A model generated the notes under the pieces. The model was given only the letters and a program-made list of their open reading frames with translations, did no database searches and was not told the origin of the DNA. Below, piece by piece: positions 13,766 to 28,261 of a stretch of DNA of 64,000 bases (position 1 is its first letter; each line of letters opens with the position of its first letter). The DNA is from Nymphaea colorata (Eukaryota; Streptophyta; Magnoliopsida; Nymphaeales; Nymphaeaceae): NCBI RefSeq assembly GCF_008831285.2, contig NC_045143.1, positions 14,657,151 to 14,721,150 of the forward strand, read 5' to 3'. A program made the position numbers and the translations under genes.

Positions 13766-16700
13766 GACAAAACAATCTATACTTTGTCTACTCTTTGATG
13801 TGAGAATTCAAATATTCTCATCAGTTTTTTAATTTAACAAACTTAGGATAAGAGAAAGCCTTGGTAAGATCACCTGCAACTTGGTCATTAGTGTCGCACT
13901 ATTTGATTGAGAATGCTCAATTTGCAATTACTTCATGAATGAAGGGGTACATGAGTTCAATGTGCTTCATCCTTCGATGTAGTACTAGACTTTTTCCATA
14001 GAAATGGTAGCCTTGTTGTAGAAAATTTCAGTTGGTTGACTTTATTGAATGTACATAACTTTAAAGATGCACTTCATCCAAATAGCTTGACAAGTTGCAG
14101 CAGTTGCAACCATATATTCTGCTTCAAAATATGATAGTACTTTTGAGTTTTGTTCTTTGAACTCCAAAATATTGTATGAGGTCCAAGAGGGAACACGTGC
14201 CTACTTGTACTTTTCCTATCTTCTATCGAACATGTCCACTTACTATAAAAAAAAGCAATGCAATTTAAAATTAGTGACTGGTTCAAACTAAATGCCAAAA
14301 TTTGAGGTTCCTCATATGTAGTGTTCTATTATTTTTGCAGCACTAAGATGTTCAATAGCTGGTTTATGCACAAATCTAGTAACCAATCCAACTGCAACCA
14401 TAATGTCAGGTCATGCATATGTCAAGTATATTAAGCTTATTACAATGCTCTGGAAATATGTCTCATTTGCTTTATTGATTTCATCATCAATTTTGGGTTT
14501 CTCTCATGCATTCATAGGAGTGTTAATTGCTCTTGCATTTATCCAAATTAACTTTCTTCAATAATTTATTTGCATATTTTTTTTGAGAAGTAAATATCCC
14601 AACATTAGATTGCCTCACTTGAAAACCCAAAAAATAATACAAGGAACTTAAATCTGACATCTCAAATTCCTTCATCATTTTCAACTTGAACGGATCACAT
14701 AGTTTCTTTGAAGAGTTGATGTAAATAATATAATCAACATACACACACACACACACATACACACAAAAATAAAAGCTCATTGCTTTTTAGTTTATATATA
14801 ATGTAGGTTCATTTTTACTTCGATGAAAACCATTTTGATGGAAATATGAGTTTAATTGACTAGTACCAAGCTCAAGTGTTTGTTTTAAGCTATACAATGG
14901 TTTCTTCAATCTGTATACTTTCTTTTCTTTCCCACCAATAGCAAAACATAGGAAATGTTTAATGTAAACAACGTCATTCAAATACTTATTTACAAAAGTT
15001 GATTTGACATCAAATTGAAAAACTTGTCAACCCTTTCATGTTGCTTTGCAAGGATACAATTTCAAATCTGTTCATGGGAGAATATGTTTCAAAAAAATGA
15101 ACTCCATATTTTTGGATGTATCTTTTAGCTATGATGTGAATTTCTATTTTTCTATATTCCATTTTCCATCATATTTTATTTTGTAAACTAGTTTTCAACC
15201 AATGGAACTCTTTTCAAGTGGTAAATCTATTAATTCTCAAACATCATTTTTTTTCAATAACATGCAATTCTTTTTCAATAGATATTTTACATTCAGCATT
15301 TTCACAAGCTTCTTCGCCACCATAACTACAAAAGGCCATCTATAAATACCTTTTTAAAAAATGTACCTTTATATGTGGTGTTTCTTCATCACTTAAATCT
15401 TTGTTGCCATTTTTTGTTTAAAGATTGTGTAGAACTAGATGATGGCTTATCCTCTTTGCTTTGATCAAATGCATTTTCATCAAACACCAAGTAGTTAACA
15501 TCTTCTTTACTTTGTTTTATTTCAATCAAAAACTACACCACAAAAAATTATTAACTTTTTTAAAATAGGATTACATAAGCAATAATAATACCTAGCTTTA
15601 TCACTATAACCAACATAAATGCATTTTTTCCCACTTTTTTGTCTATCTTAAAGTGTTCACTTGCACCAAATGCCACAAAAAAAATTGACATTATTTACAT
15701 CGAGTTTTCTTTCGCTTTATGTCTCATATGGAGCTTTGCTTCAAATTGAAGATATTCAACAAATAAACTGAAGTAATTATGGCTTCTACAAAAAAATTCA
15801 AAGGAAGATGCTTGGTGTTTAGCATGTTACAAGTTATTTCCATAAGTGTTTTACTCTTCCTTTCAGCTACACCATTCTATAGAGAAGTCTGCCATATTGT
15901 CAACAGCGTACAAATATCATTTTGCTTACAAAAGTGTTTTGGCAAGCTCTTTAAGCCTTGTCTAATCAAAAATGACATTTGATATTGTTTTCCATATATG
16001 CGCTCTTCACAAACCTTGTTAGGTAGCACAATCAAAGGCAACTCAAAACTAGTTTTTTCTGACTAAGTAATTTAATCTACCAAAATACACAAATGACCAT
16101 ATTTGAAGTCCAAAGAGTGATATGTTCAAGAGGAAACATGTGATTTTGTGCCATATTAACTTTAGCAATCCGTTTTTCAGCCTTCTTTATCTCACATGCA
16201 ACATTCTTGAAAACAACTATGCAACCATTTTTTATAAATTGTCCCATACTTAGCAAATTTGTGGTAAATCACATGCATAACATACATCTTCAATGAGTTT
16301 TGTTTACCAGATTTGAATGCTACTTCAGTAGTTCTTTGTTCCATAATTTGAATTTGATAATTGTTACCAAGCCACACATTGAACTTCACAAACTTGTCAA
16401 TACTTTTAAACAAATTTTTCCCATTAGTCATGTGGTTACTACAACCACTATAAAAAAAAAAAAACCCACATATTTTGGTTCCTTAACATTTAAATTTGGA
16501 CTATTGAAAAAGAGATTATCTTCTCTTTCTCAAAAGTTGCTTGTTGTTTGGCATTTTGGTTGTTCGAATTGTTCCTCTCACCATTATTATATCTTTGATT
16601 GTTTGACCTACCACAACCTCTTCCTTGACCACAATAGCCAACTTGGTAGCTTCCATGTCTATGAACTCTATTTTTCATTGTTCTATTCATTGCAATTAAC

Positions 16701-17204
16701 CTCATTATTATCAACCTTTGATAAAAAACATGTTCAGTCATGTCTTTGTACCTTTGTTTAATCACTGTTCATGTAACAATAAAGAGCACATTAGTTCATT
16801 CAAAGAATAGGATGAAAGATTTTTAGATTCTTCTATGGCTGTAATAATAAGGTCAAACTTTAGTGGTGAACTTCTTAATACTTTCTCAACTACCTTTTGA
16901 TTGGTATAGCCTCCCCAACTGTCCTCATCAAATTGACCATGACAACAAGTGTAGAAAATAAGGTTTGAATGGACTGATCACCACCTTCCATAGAGAATGT
17001 CTCAATTCTTTTCTCAGAGTTTGAAGTTTTACTACAGTGATTTTTTGTCAGTACGAAACCCTTGTTTCAATATCATCTACGTCTTATTTGACTTAGTCAC
17101 ATTTGCAATCCTTGGAAATATGACATCAAACACAGCTTGTTGAAATACCAACAATTTCTTGGCATTTTTGTTTCATTGTTCTTTAGCATCACCTTTTTTG
17201 CCAA

Positions 17205-17662
17205 TATTCTTTTCTAAAGACTTAGAGAGTGACACTTGACAAACTTCACTTCATTTCATTCCATCCTTCATTTCAGTTGAACTTGGATACATATAGACAT
17301 TACATATAGGAGATAAGTAATTCCTAAACACTAAAATGCCCATCATAAAGACCCCACTTTTTTCTATTTATTTTTATCCCATTATTTATCCACAACTCTC
17401 CATGCAATACCACTACTCTCATCATTACTATACTACTGTCTTACCTTTACTCTTAAAACAAAAGGAGCTTTCATGACATACCCATGGACCATAAATATCA
17501 TAAAGACACCAGTAATACAAGACATTATGATATCCTATACTCAAGACACTTGTCAAGGTTAATTACCTACACATTGATTAACCATAACTATGAAAACCAA
17601 GGGACTCTAACAACTCTTGCATGAATCATAAATAGACTATAACTATGACCATTTGATTGCCC
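17205..17662 (-). repeat. LTR of copia E (5' LTR, right)
   Basis: Partner of 13290-13765; diverged by many substitutions and small indels. Boundaries approximate. Confidence 0.65.
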
Positions 17663-18069
17663 ACTAAGTAAAGTTTCATTTTTGATGTCCCAGCTTTTGT
17701 AGACAAATGATTATAACACACACATAGAGTAAATACAGGTTTTAAAAATAAAATGTTCATACTTTCAATGAGGTAAAACAATAGTTTGTAAAAAAATATT
17801 TTAAATACTGTTTATGCATTACTACCAGCTACATTAACTTAATTTATAAAAATTGGTTCAAAATTTTAGTCCTCATATCAGGTGAATTTGAAATTTAAAG
17901 TTGAACCTTTTTCATTAGAAAACATAAAATGAACTATACATGTGTGTGTTGCATTGCTGAGCATACATAAAGCATTTTATATCTTCTTTGTCTCAAGGGC
18001 AAAAGATGAACATTAAGAATAATTTGGGAAGAAATTAACCAAAAAAAATGCAATAAACAAACTTAATTA

Positions 18070-18622
18070 ATGGAAAACTGGGTGATAATGCTATACTTTT
18101 AAATAAATTAGCTTATTGGTAATAATTTCAACCAATTAGACAGCAATATTGGAGAATGTTGTTGCTTTAGACCTGAGCTCATCATAATTTAGCTTGGACC
18201 ATTGACTATGTATTCATAAGAAAATTATTAGGAAAAAAAATTCTAATTTTTTACTTTCTTATTTAAAAAAAATCCTGAGAAAAATATTTTTTTCAGAAAA
18301 TGCCACAAAAAAATTTGGCAGAGAAACTATATCCATGGTATATATTATAGAAATCATCCTAATTAATATTATCATCAAAATTATATGAATGGAGTGGGTC
18401 TGTGACAATAATAATTGAACAACTTGAAGTACACCCAATGTCAAACAATTTCCCAATTACAACATTTATTTTTAGAAGTTTTCCTTTTTTGCATGCACCT
18501 TTTCGTCTATGTTGCAAAAAAGAACCAGCTTTCATGATGTCCTAACAGGACTCACATATATGTATGTGATTTGTCAGGATGAGGCTTGAATAAGAGAGTG
18601 CAATGGAGAGGCCTTTCCACCA
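18070..18622 (+). repeat. Dispersed direct repeat, copy 2 (about 0.55 kb)
   Basis: Counterpart of 4040-4575 in the same orientation, about 14 kb away. See that entry for shared blocks. The similarity continues through gaggatgaggcttgaa-like sequence to the cctttc near 18616. Confidence 0.75.
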
Positions 18623-20675
18623 TTTCATTCACACATGGCTTCAAAGAGCTCTTTTTTTGCGTAGTTTGTTGTTTTTACTTGCCTACCACCGATTGACTAA
18701 TTGATTTTTGTCTTTTCACTCTGCTCTTTTGTTACTTTTTTTTTTCCTCCATATATGTTGAATAAAAATTATCCAAAAATCAAATTTGCATCAGCCACAG
18801 GCGAACATTCTGGTCATCATCAGATGAGAAAATTGCCTGATTGAAAATTAGGCCCTCAAGCATCATGAAAATTTTATATGAGAAAGTAAAGACAAAAAAG
18901 TTTTGTACTACTCTCTCTCTCGGCCCCGACGCATTCTGAGGAGGGGATCCTGATGCCGTTTGTCTCTATTGCTCTATCCATGTGTTTTTGTTCGTATCCA
19001 AGAAAACACTATGTAGGGGTTGTCCCAGATATTATTACCAACAAAAACTATAGAAAGATGAATGGGATCCTGAGCAAACAGGATAAAACAACAAAAGACC
19101 AAAAGGATGTATCGCGCCCCAAAGGGGAAATCAACTGACTGTAGCAGTGGATTCCCACTCTTCAAAAAATTCAGAATCTACTGATTTGCCTTGCATGGAT
19201 AACATGATGGAGGGTCTGTGCTGCCCCTCCATCAATATCCATGGGAAGTCTCCAGCCCCCAACCCCGCCCCCAGGGGTGAAGGTAAGGTAAGATTTTTTT
19301 TAGGGGCGAGCCAAACGGTTCGCAGGTTGAGCCAAGAAGAGCGATAGGTCGGGTTAAGTGGAGCGACAGGTCGAGCCAAACTAAAAAAAAATTGATTTTT
19401 TTAATATAAAAAAATTCGAAGAAGTCCCCTCCGTGCGAGGGCACTCACGAAAACAGTAGGCCCCCTTTTCCGCCTCAAGCCTCTCCCTGTTCTAGAGAGA
19501 GAGTCTTCCTCGCAAGACTCCGTGTTTTTGTTCGTATCAACACTGTTTTGATTAATTTGAATATTGAAGCACTTCTCGATAAGTTGGTAAAACCGAAGGC
19601 AAAAATAGAAGAAGCCCTAACCTTGTCGTCATGCTATCACATACAAAACCAATAATAAACTTAATTGAGGATTATATCCTTCAATCTGTACGTTAAAAGA
19701 CATGGTTTTACAAATTATATTTGGGTGAGTTGAGGAGAACCACCACTTGGCTAGGCCGAAGCTCTTACCCAACCTAGGATGTACTTTCAGTGTTTTGGGG
19801 TGCTGTCTTTGCCGCGCTTCAACTTACATACTCGTTAATTCTCTTTTTACAACATAGAGAGTCGATGCTTTAGGGGTTTGAAATGAAAGTTGACCGCCTA
19901 AGAGTCCACACCCCCGTCCACTATCAACCACCAGGGGTGGAGCTAGGATTTACCGGTCGAAGTGTGACCAGTAAATAAAAATTCATGTCGTGTTTGTTAC
20001 ACTTACTCAAATTTGTTCCTTTTCTTTTTTCGACAATTAAACTCAAGGCTAGAATATTCCAACCTGTTTAGCTCATACCCATGAGGGTGCACGCACCCCG
20101 CCACCAAGCTCTTCAATTTGATGAGGGGCTTACTGCCCAAACGTATAGTATTCTTTTCCCATAAAAATGTTTTTATCAACGTCAAACAAAAACAAGTTGA
20201 AGACCTAGACCGAGACTGAAAAATGGTGAATATAGATTTGAAAAATTTTGAAGTAATTGCACCTGGCCAGTAAGTTGTTATATTACATCTACTCAACCGA
20301 AAGAAAATTTCAAAGAAGCATGAAATTCATGAAGTGCCAAAAATTTAAGTCATTATGCCAGTGCCTAGGGACAAAATGAAGGCGGCATTCTCTAGGCATA
20401 TGAATCATTGAAAACCATGCATGAGCTGACCAGAGTCGAACACGGCCTTTCATTTGCTAGAGGAAGCATCAATTCATTTGGACTTCTACAGCATCTGAAA
20501 CTCCTCCAGGGAAGATGATGGACGGATTTGGCAAGGGAAAGACAAGTTGCAGCTGCTAGCAATAGTGACGGATAAAGGATTGACCATCTATGGGATTTGC
20601 CTGCGATTACGGTGGTGAGAGAGAGATTGAAAAAAGGCATTGCCCGCTCCATTCTTTCCATCGCAGTTGTGTGTG

Positions 20676-20677
<2 letters not shown>
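18623..20677. other. Non-coding stretch, nothing recognised
   Basis: No gene recognised. It contains a gagccaa-rich segment (about 19305-19380) and short chance open frames. Confidence 0.45.

Positions 20678-20762
<85 letters not shown>
20678..20762. repeat. (AT)n microsatellite, 85 bp
   Basis: Perfect AT alternation for about 42 units. The Tyr-Ile repeat open frames on both strands come entirely from this tract. Confidence 0.97.
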
Positions 20763-20764
<2 letters not shown>

Positions 20765-21897
20765 GCACGTAATGTAGAAACAAAAACAAGACCTCTTTTG
20801 TGCAATGTAACTTTATATATAGATATTATACTATGGGTGACTTGATAAGAAATTTATATTAATTCAATCATTTTCTGTGGGTCGTTGTCATTTGCTGCGG
20901 AATATGCTTCGTATGAAAGAATCTAATTGCCAGGTGCTAAAAAAACACTTGCGTTGGCTCATCCTTTTGAGGATTCTATTAAAAATATCAATCTAAGTAG
21001 GAATGTTATTTAGCATGGCTAAATAACTATGCTATCGATCATGGGTAAATAACTAGGCAAAAGAATGTTGTAACCTCATTTGAAGTCATATCACGGAATT
21101 GTGCTTCACAAAAGCAAGCTCCATGTTCCAGATTTCTATGTTCTGGAACTCAGGAAATGCATGTTTCTTCAGTGCATAAACTAAATCACGTTATATGAAG
21201 CTTGCTTTTACAATGACCTTTAGGGTCAGTGAGGTAAATGGAACAGTTTTTCTTACTGTTTTATAAATTTCTCTTCAAAGTTGGAGTAGATTCATAAAAC
21301 ATTTTTTAAGTATTCATAAATCTGTCCCATTCTTTAGACCATATTCATTTTCAACCTGTAAAGTACTTCAGGTTAGTAGCAATTCATGAAAATTGACTTG
21401 AAATTATATGACTTTCAGCTTTAAATTTCGAAGTAGACACAGCTCTTACGAATTGGTTTTTGTGAGGAAAATATTATCGGTCCAATTATTTATATTTAGT
21501 GCGTGTTGATGGTAAAGGATTATAACGTGAAAGGGCAGTAAGCAGCAATATTCTGCAAATATGGTAGTTCCCCTTACGCCTTAACATGCTCTAACATCCA
21601 CATTGAGGTTAAGAAATTGTTGTCTTATTTCCTGCTATTTGCCCCTAGATAGAACGAAGCTCTTCCCTTTAAATGATTGAGATTGCTAGTTTTACCTTTA
21701 ACAATTTAAAGCTGGTCGTTAAAATTAAATTCACCTGCAAAATACATTTATATCATCAAAAAATTACAAGGATGCCCTTAGAAGCCAAAAGTGAGTGACC
21801 CTTTTGTGATGCATGGACAGCCGCTCGCTATGCTTGCTTTTGCTTGTGAAAGGTGGGTAAGACGTCAATGAATCAAATTTGAATCATAGCTTTCACT

Positions 21898-22242
21898 AAG
21901 CTTGGGCATGAGGCCGGCCCGACCCAGCGCCTGACATCTAAAACCTGTGCTTGAGCTTGGTTCGACTAAAAAAACCCGAGCCCGAGCCCAAGCCCTGCTC
22001 AATTAAATTTTAAAATAAGAAAAATTATATAAATATAATTAATCATAACAAAATATTATAAATAAATATATAATATATATATTTTTATATATTAATAAAT
22101 TTTTTTAAAAAACTCATTATCAGGTCGAGCCGGATTTATTGGACTGACCCGGTCCGACCCATAAATTATCAGGCCGGCCCGGTTCCTTTTTTCCGGGCCC
22201 GGGTTTCTTTTTTTGCAACGGCCCGACCCGGTGTCCAGGCTT
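21898..22242. mobile_element. Possible non-autonomous DNA transposon with GC-rich ends
   Basis: The ends aagcttgggca and tgtccaggctt are near inverted repeats. The inner flanks are rich in ggcccgaccc-type sequence and enclose an AT-rich core. No convincing target-site duplication was found, so the assignment is weak. A related GC-rich piece (cggcctgacccgg, gtcgggtcgag) lies at about 22640-22930. Confidence 0.3.
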
Positions 22243-22974
22243 GCGCTTTACCACATCGGACTTATTGGATGTTCTTGTATTCATATTCTAATTCTAATTC
22301 AAATGGGAAAAGCATATCTGAATCATAATTTTAAATGCAAAATTCGTATCAGATCCGGATCTGACTTTTACGTTGAATCTGAATTTGCTTTAATACACAA
22401 CCAAAACCGACTTTACAACGAGTGTCTAACACAGAAATCCAAATCTAATTAAATATTTATTAAAATAAAAAACAAACATGATCATATGTCATTTCTTAAA
22501 TCTAAATCTGGTCCAATTTCATAATTGATTTTTTTTTTTTATATCTGTCCTTTTTCAAACAATTCAAATGGATATGCAATTCAAATAAAATCTATTTGAC
22601 ATTCATAGCTAGTTGATAACCACAAGGATCAAACTAGCAAGTGGCGTAATATCAGCTGGGCTGCGCATCGGCCTGACCCGGTTATAATTAAAAATATATA
22701 AAACATATAAGTTTAATAAATACAGATATATTTTTAATGAACAAATATGTTAAAATATAACAAAAATATTATATTATATTGTCGGGTCGAGTTAGGCACT
22801 GCTCAGGTCACCCACTGGCGATACTTGAGGCCACTTTTCACAGCCCAAGCTCAGTCAGACCCAGGCTGGGTCCCGAAAGCCCGTCAGATATTCGGCCCAA
22901 CTGAAACCCACTTCTTAGCTGCTGGCACAACCAATTATGCCAAGCCCCATGAAGTGAGTGACTACTTGAAATGA

Positions 22975-24060
22975 GCAAGTGATTTCCATTGCCAGTTGGT
23001 AACAATGGATCAGTTTTCCCAAATGCAGAAATATTGGGAATGGATTTGTAAAGCTGCAGTTAGAAGTCAATAGATCGTTGTTTGCCTAAAAAACATAGCG
23101 ATGGCTTTACTAAAAGGCCCTGCTGTTGCATGATACCAAATTTTCTAGTTGGGAAGATTAGTTACTGTTCTTCACACGCGTGTCTCAACCTTGAATTGCA
23201 GGTCCCGACCCAACCAATGCTTTCCTCTTGAAGAGGGAGACATCTAAGTTCCCTCAGCCTTAAAACAGTGGAAGAGGACCCGCGTATCTCTAGCCAGAGT
23301 TGATGAAATTGGTTCCAAGAGATAGGCGAAGTGCAAGCTCTTACCAAACCAAAAAATAACAAATACGACTATAAGTAAAATTACATATAAAAGAAAATGT
23401 GCATTTTCTAAAGCCTAATAAAGCTCCAATCTTATTTGAGAAAATCCTGTGTAATGAAAATCGAATCGGCTCCTTTCGGATTCGATGCAGCATCCTAATT
23501 CGAATGCTTTTAAAATGGCTGATTGCTATCGAATCAGCTGAATCGGCCATAAAATGGATCGATCGTTTTTTTTTTTTTTTGACACAACCCATAAAAATAA
23601 CGCACCATGACATAGCAGCGGTCACGGGTTTCAAGCTTCAGACTCCTTGAATGAGAACCACGGTATTGCTTGGACGCGACAGCGGTCATAGCCTCATAGG
23701 TTTTGAACCTTCGATCCCATGAATGTGAACTGCAGTAGCGTCCAAATTGTGCTACGACCCTCGAAGCTTTTTTAAATGTTACCTTCCAAGTAGAACTCCC
23801 AAAACCGCATCTTTACGGGCAATGTTTTTCCACGCTTTCCTTCTCGAGTCTAAGTAATATTGAACGCAATCGATTCCGAACGCATCATCGGTCCACGAAC
23901 CATGTTGCTCCGGCGGTTTCCTTCTACCGCTAATCGATACCAAATGCATCATTCGGTCCGCGGAATCTGTTGCTCCACCGAAAGCGAAAGGTAAGAGATG
24001 GACGCAGCCAAAGGGTTGGGCGCAAGAAGGAATGACAGTGGCTGTAGTCCTTACATCCTG
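22975..24060. other. Upstream intergenic stretch of the KMS-like gene, nothing recognised
   Basis: No coding region recognised. A poly(T) run lies at about 23566-23580. Confidence 0.45.
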
Positions 24061-24599
24061 GGGAGGGAAGGAATCAGTTTTTAGTTGGTTAACAAGGTGC
24101 GGGTTGGGGGCCTAGGGGGTCGAAGCGTACTTCCTGCCCCAATAAATTAGCAAGAAGGCTATGGCTTTCCCGGTTGAAGGGCAGAGAGAGAGATAGCGAG
24201 AGAGGTTACGGGGAGGGCGAGTATCCCAATCCTCTACCAACTCGCCTTTCGTCTTCTATTCTATTTGCACTAGTGAATTCTCCACCGGTTGCGGTTGCGG
24301 TTGCGGGCAAGCAAACTCCTCAGCTCTTGAACACTCTTCTTTTACGTTTCCCGTACTTCAACTCCCCTCTTTCTCTTTCTCGCTGTGCCGTTGATTCGTT
24401 GCAGAGAGGAAGTTACTTTTTTGTTCAAAGGGAGGATAGCTGGAAAGGGTTTCTTTTCCTTTCCTTCCTGTGGCAAATCTGGATTGCCCATTACAGCATC
24501 GCGCATTCTCCGCTATCGGCAGGTCAAGACGGATGGATTCGCATAAGGGTTGATTGATTTCCTGTTCCTTTCTTTGTTGATGAGAGAGATCTTCCGGAG
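24061..24599 (+). promoter_or_regulatory. Likely promoter and 5' UTR of the KMS-like gene
   Basis: Immediately upstream of the predicted ATG at 24600. It contains a GA-rich patch (about 24181-24206) and pyrimidine-rich ctctttctctttctc (about 24365-24380), both common around plant transcription starts. No clear TATA box was chosen and the transcription start is unknown. The position rests on exon 1 only. Confidence 0.4.
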
Positions 24600-24666
24600 A
24601 TGGGGAAGCGACAACGAGCTCCAAGGCCGGTCGAGTCCGTTGATGACAAGAATCTCTTGGTTTCTC
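24600..24666 (+). CDS. KMS1: KMS/VMP1-like gene, exon 1
   Basis: This is the predicted first coding exon of the VMP1/TMEM49-family protein. The ATG at 24600 opens 22 codons rich in basic residues (start MGKRQRAPRP) plus one extra base, then a gtgagt donor at 24667. The single base combines exactly with the first two bases of exon 2 to give an arginine codon, so the phase agrees. The N-terminal tail is poorly conserved in this family, so the start depends on splice and phase consistency rather than on recognised residues. An RNA read spanning 24666 to 32053 would confirm it. Confidence 0.6.
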
Positions 24667-25679
24667 GTGAGTATTGATCTGCTTCCTCCGACCTATGAGA
24701 TTTGGTCGATTATTTGACATTGGTTTTGGATTTTAAGAATTTTTGTTCTTCCATATGATCTGTGACACTATGAAAATTATTTCATGGTTAGGGAGAAGCT
24801 ACTTGGGTTTATCCCATATGATTCATATAATATAATGTCCGTTGATACTAGTGTTTCACAAGAGAAACTGTTTGGTACGACGAAACTATTGATGCGGTCC
24901 AACAGTTGAACCTATTGGGAGTTGATATTCCATGGTCTTATACATCGCAGTTCAGCGATGAGTGAAATAATTGATATTGGAGATTATCTCATGGTGTCCA
25001 CGAAATCCAGTTGGGTTTGGGTTTTTACTTTCTGAAATTGCAGATTGCAAATATTCCTATGTTAGGTTGCTGAGTTGCCATGTTCAATTCAAATGAGCAC
25101 GGCTGAGTCTTTTCTTCTAGTAACCATCTTGGCTAAATAAATGCTGCTGCTCCAGTAATTTATGGCGCTTACCTGCTTCCGGTCCCATGGCTGCCAAAGT
25201 TTTTGGTTTTCTTTGCCACTTAAGATGGCGACTTTTGTTAAACTATCCATCACAAACAGCACATTTTCTAGCCTCCAGTTCGTAAAACCTTTGAGTTCCT
25301 CTTTGACGACTATACAGTGCACCAGCTTTGACCTTACATCGTTAACTATCCAATCGGATCTCATGGATTCATACTGACGACAATTCGGTTGAGTGACATT
25401 CACCAGTTGGATCAGAGGAGCATAGTCATTGCTGCTGTTCTGACTTGACATTTATTACAGGGGCTGTTATAAATCTCGTCTCAAGGCAGATCTGCAAGGA
25501 AAAAAACCTTATGAAGACATAAAAGTTAATGATTTTTAAATTTTAACCATCGATAATAGTCATTGCTGCTGTCCGGACTTGACATTTGTTACAGGCACTG
25601 TCATAAATCTCGTTTTAAGGCAGACCTGCCAGGAAAATCTCATGGCACAAAAGTTAATAATGTTAACCATAAATTTATA

Positions 25680-25759
<80 letters not shown>
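25680..25759. repeat. (GA)n microsatellite in intron 1
   Basis: 80-bp GA run with one interruption (ggga near 25701). Confidence 0.95.
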
Positions 25760-25762
<3 letters not shown>

Positions 25763-26983
25763 CTTGAGCTTGAAAATCCCATTCTTATCACAGTTCTTGA
25801 CAATCCCATTGTTAGCATAGTCACTTGACCTTAACAAGCCCATTGCTAGCCAGTCTTTCTTCATCAAATACTCTTCAATGGGATTATGAGAATATGGGAG
25901 TGATAAGCTGGTCAGATTGTCAAGCATATAAAGGGAGGACCAGGTATATCCCAGAGACCACTTAAAAGGCATGCTAAAAGATATTTTAATCATACGGTGA
26001 ACATGCTAATGCACTTATGACTTCAGATTTATTATAGCGCATGCTTTGGTTCAAGTGATTTGATCAATGATTTCGATTTTTTTACTACCTTTGTGTTATA
26101 AGGGCTGCTGGCTTTTTTCATGGTTCAGAAAATTCTAAACCTAAAAATGATTGACTTAATATCTATTTCCTTCCAAATGAAGAAAGAATTACATTCATTT
26201 AGATGGTCCAGCTTTGATCCCGGATGCAACTGGTATTAGTTAAAAAAAAAAAAAGGCACTCCTAGGGAGTGGACCCTCAAAAATGTTTAGGAGGGTCAAA
26301 AACAAGAATAAATAGTATGAAAAGAAATGAATTATACAATACTGGGATAAAATTAAGCATGTGAAGCTCAATAAATATACAAAACAGATATTACCAAAAA
26401 CAGTATGTAAGAAGAAGAACAACTTTAGCATGTCATTTTTTTGGTTTCTTGGTTATTGTATTTTTACCTATTTTGTAGGTTTTTTTTCCATTTCTTAAAA
26501 ATTTGCTGAGATTTTCTCAAGAAAAACATTTTACTGAATACAAGAGAACGACCTCGCCATTGAGAACCTGAGATAATATTTGTGGCTATGTTATATGCAC
26601 ATGTATATTGGTTGTAAACCACCTGTCTAGAGGATGGGAAAGACAGGCAAGCAATGGGTCTCTTAGTTCAAAAGGCAGACACAAAGTTGGGAGGCATAAC
26701 ATTCTATTTATATTTGTACACACACGCTCCTGAATATGCTTTTCCAGTGTTGTGCATTATGATACCACGCCATTCAAACTACATTGTATTTGTGAAGGAA
26801 TTCTCACTTATGAATGAGTGGTGTCATGATTGTATGCCTTTTTAGGCATATCATATTTTTATTAAGTGACTGCCAACCCTTGTAATTCTGTGTCAAACAG
26901 ATTCTCTTGGATGGTGAACATCTGATTACGTCAAGGGTGCTTGAAAATTGTCGTTGATAGCATTACAGGAAGTATTGGGAATT

Positions 26984-27270
26984 CACTTTGTTTGAATGAT
27001 ATCCTAAAAAAGGCTGTTTTGTAAAAATCAGGTTTTGTTAAAACTTGGTTTTTAATCAGTTTTGAAACTTGGATTGTGTGTTTTGGTGACACCAAAAACA
27101 GAGTGTTTTTCTTGTGGAAAACCTGGGGGGAGGGGGGTCAGGTTATTCACTCCCTTTGGAACCACTGTTTTGTCAAAATTGAGTGTTTCATAAGCCCAGT
27201 TTTGGCCATAACCCAAACACTCCTTAAACAGCCGAAGCACCATTTTATGGTGTCATCCAAATGTGCCCTA
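26984..27270. mobile_element. Possible MITE in intron 1
   Basis: The left end, cactttgtttgaatgatatcc, resembles the reverse complement of the right end, which reads ggtgtcatccaaatgtgccc on the plus strand. Between them lie several gtgttttt/aaaacact-type blocks. The inverted repeat is degenerate and no target-site duplication is clear. Confidence 0.35.
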
Positions 27271-28261
27271 AAGGATTTTGCCTTTTTGGTTTTGTTTACC
27301 AAAGGCGATTGTTGTTTTGCAGACTCTGTTTTGAGGGTTTTGATGATTGGAGAGACAGATTGGTGTATGAAGTTTAGTGGTCCATAAATGCCAATAGACT
27401 GCCTAGATATGTTAGAGATCCAGCTTAAATACTTTGCTGGGATGTTTTTTAAGATTTCTTCATTTTGTTGCTCGCCTTATTTATGAAGCTCAACAGTGAT
27501 TGACAGCTGTAACTCCTCAGTCCTTCTGGAGAGACTGCAAAGTTGTCATTAGCATTTCTAGACTGACTCAACTTCCATATATCATTGGAAACTATGCCTC
27601 TTACTTTTCCTAAATCAAGAAGGCCTTATTAGTAAATGTCCTGTAGAAGATTTTGGCACCTTAACCATGAACGTGAATGCCAAAGAAATAGAATATCTTT
27701 TGAAAGGTCCCCAAAGTCATGCCTTTAAGTGCATATGAAGCTTTAGGGATGATTTGCTCGAGCATAGGAGAGAGTAAGATGATTCAAGGTAATGGCACTT
27801 TGATGTAAGTGATGATGAACCTGTTAGTTACTGTAGAATATTTTTCGCTGGGTTGATGGAGATAGAGCAAAGAAGTGCATGTGCAAGTTCCTACCATAAG
27901 GCACAAGAGGCTGGTTCAAGGAGCTTGATTAAGCTGCTGAATGAATCCTTGCTGTCTGATGGTTCCCAGCACAAAACAAGCTCCTGATCAGGAAAATAGC
28001 TTGGGAAAAACAACTCCTGTGGAATCTTCAGGTCAGTGCCTTGCCCTATTGTTGCAATGAAACTGGTTCCTCTTTCTTTAGACTTTGGTGCTCATGAATA
28101 CCTATCAGGATAAGGCCAGAAACCATACAGTGGAGAACTAGAATTCCTCCTATCAACCCAATTCCTTCAAATTAAAAGTGGTTCAAAATTAGACATGATA
28201 TGTTTATCATTCGCTTATCTCACTATTCGTAATTGAGAAGTTGACTTTTTTGTTTTCTGGT

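Larger units (their letters stand above)
13270..17665 (-). mobile_element. Old Ty1/copia retrotransposon (E), degenerate
   Basis: Two diverged LTR-like direct repeats, about 13290-13765 and 17205-17662, share blocks such as atgcccatcataaag, ttactcttaaaacaaa and catgaatcataaat. Between them lie minus-strand remnants: RNase H (about 14074-14298), reverse transcriptase (14523-14981, including LYSLKQ and a DLSSLYYFLG block) and a Gly/Asn-rich gag part (16490-16765). Frameshifts and stops are frequent. The exact LTR ends and TSD could not be fixed. The LTR divergence makes this one of the oldest copia elements in the window. Confidence 0.8.

Noticed and set aside
20597-20845. Open frames with long Tyr-Ile repeats on both strands
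   Set aside because: They are translations of the 85-bp AT microsatellite and are not genes.
24174-24557. 127-codon plus-strand open frame before the KMS-like ATG
   Set aside because: It starts at a TTG, has no recognisable domain, and lies where the 5' UTR is expected.
27076-27387. 103-codon frame in intron 1 as a possible extra exon
   Set aside because: No similarity to the VMP1/KMS family, and exon 1 to exon 2 phase is already complete without it.
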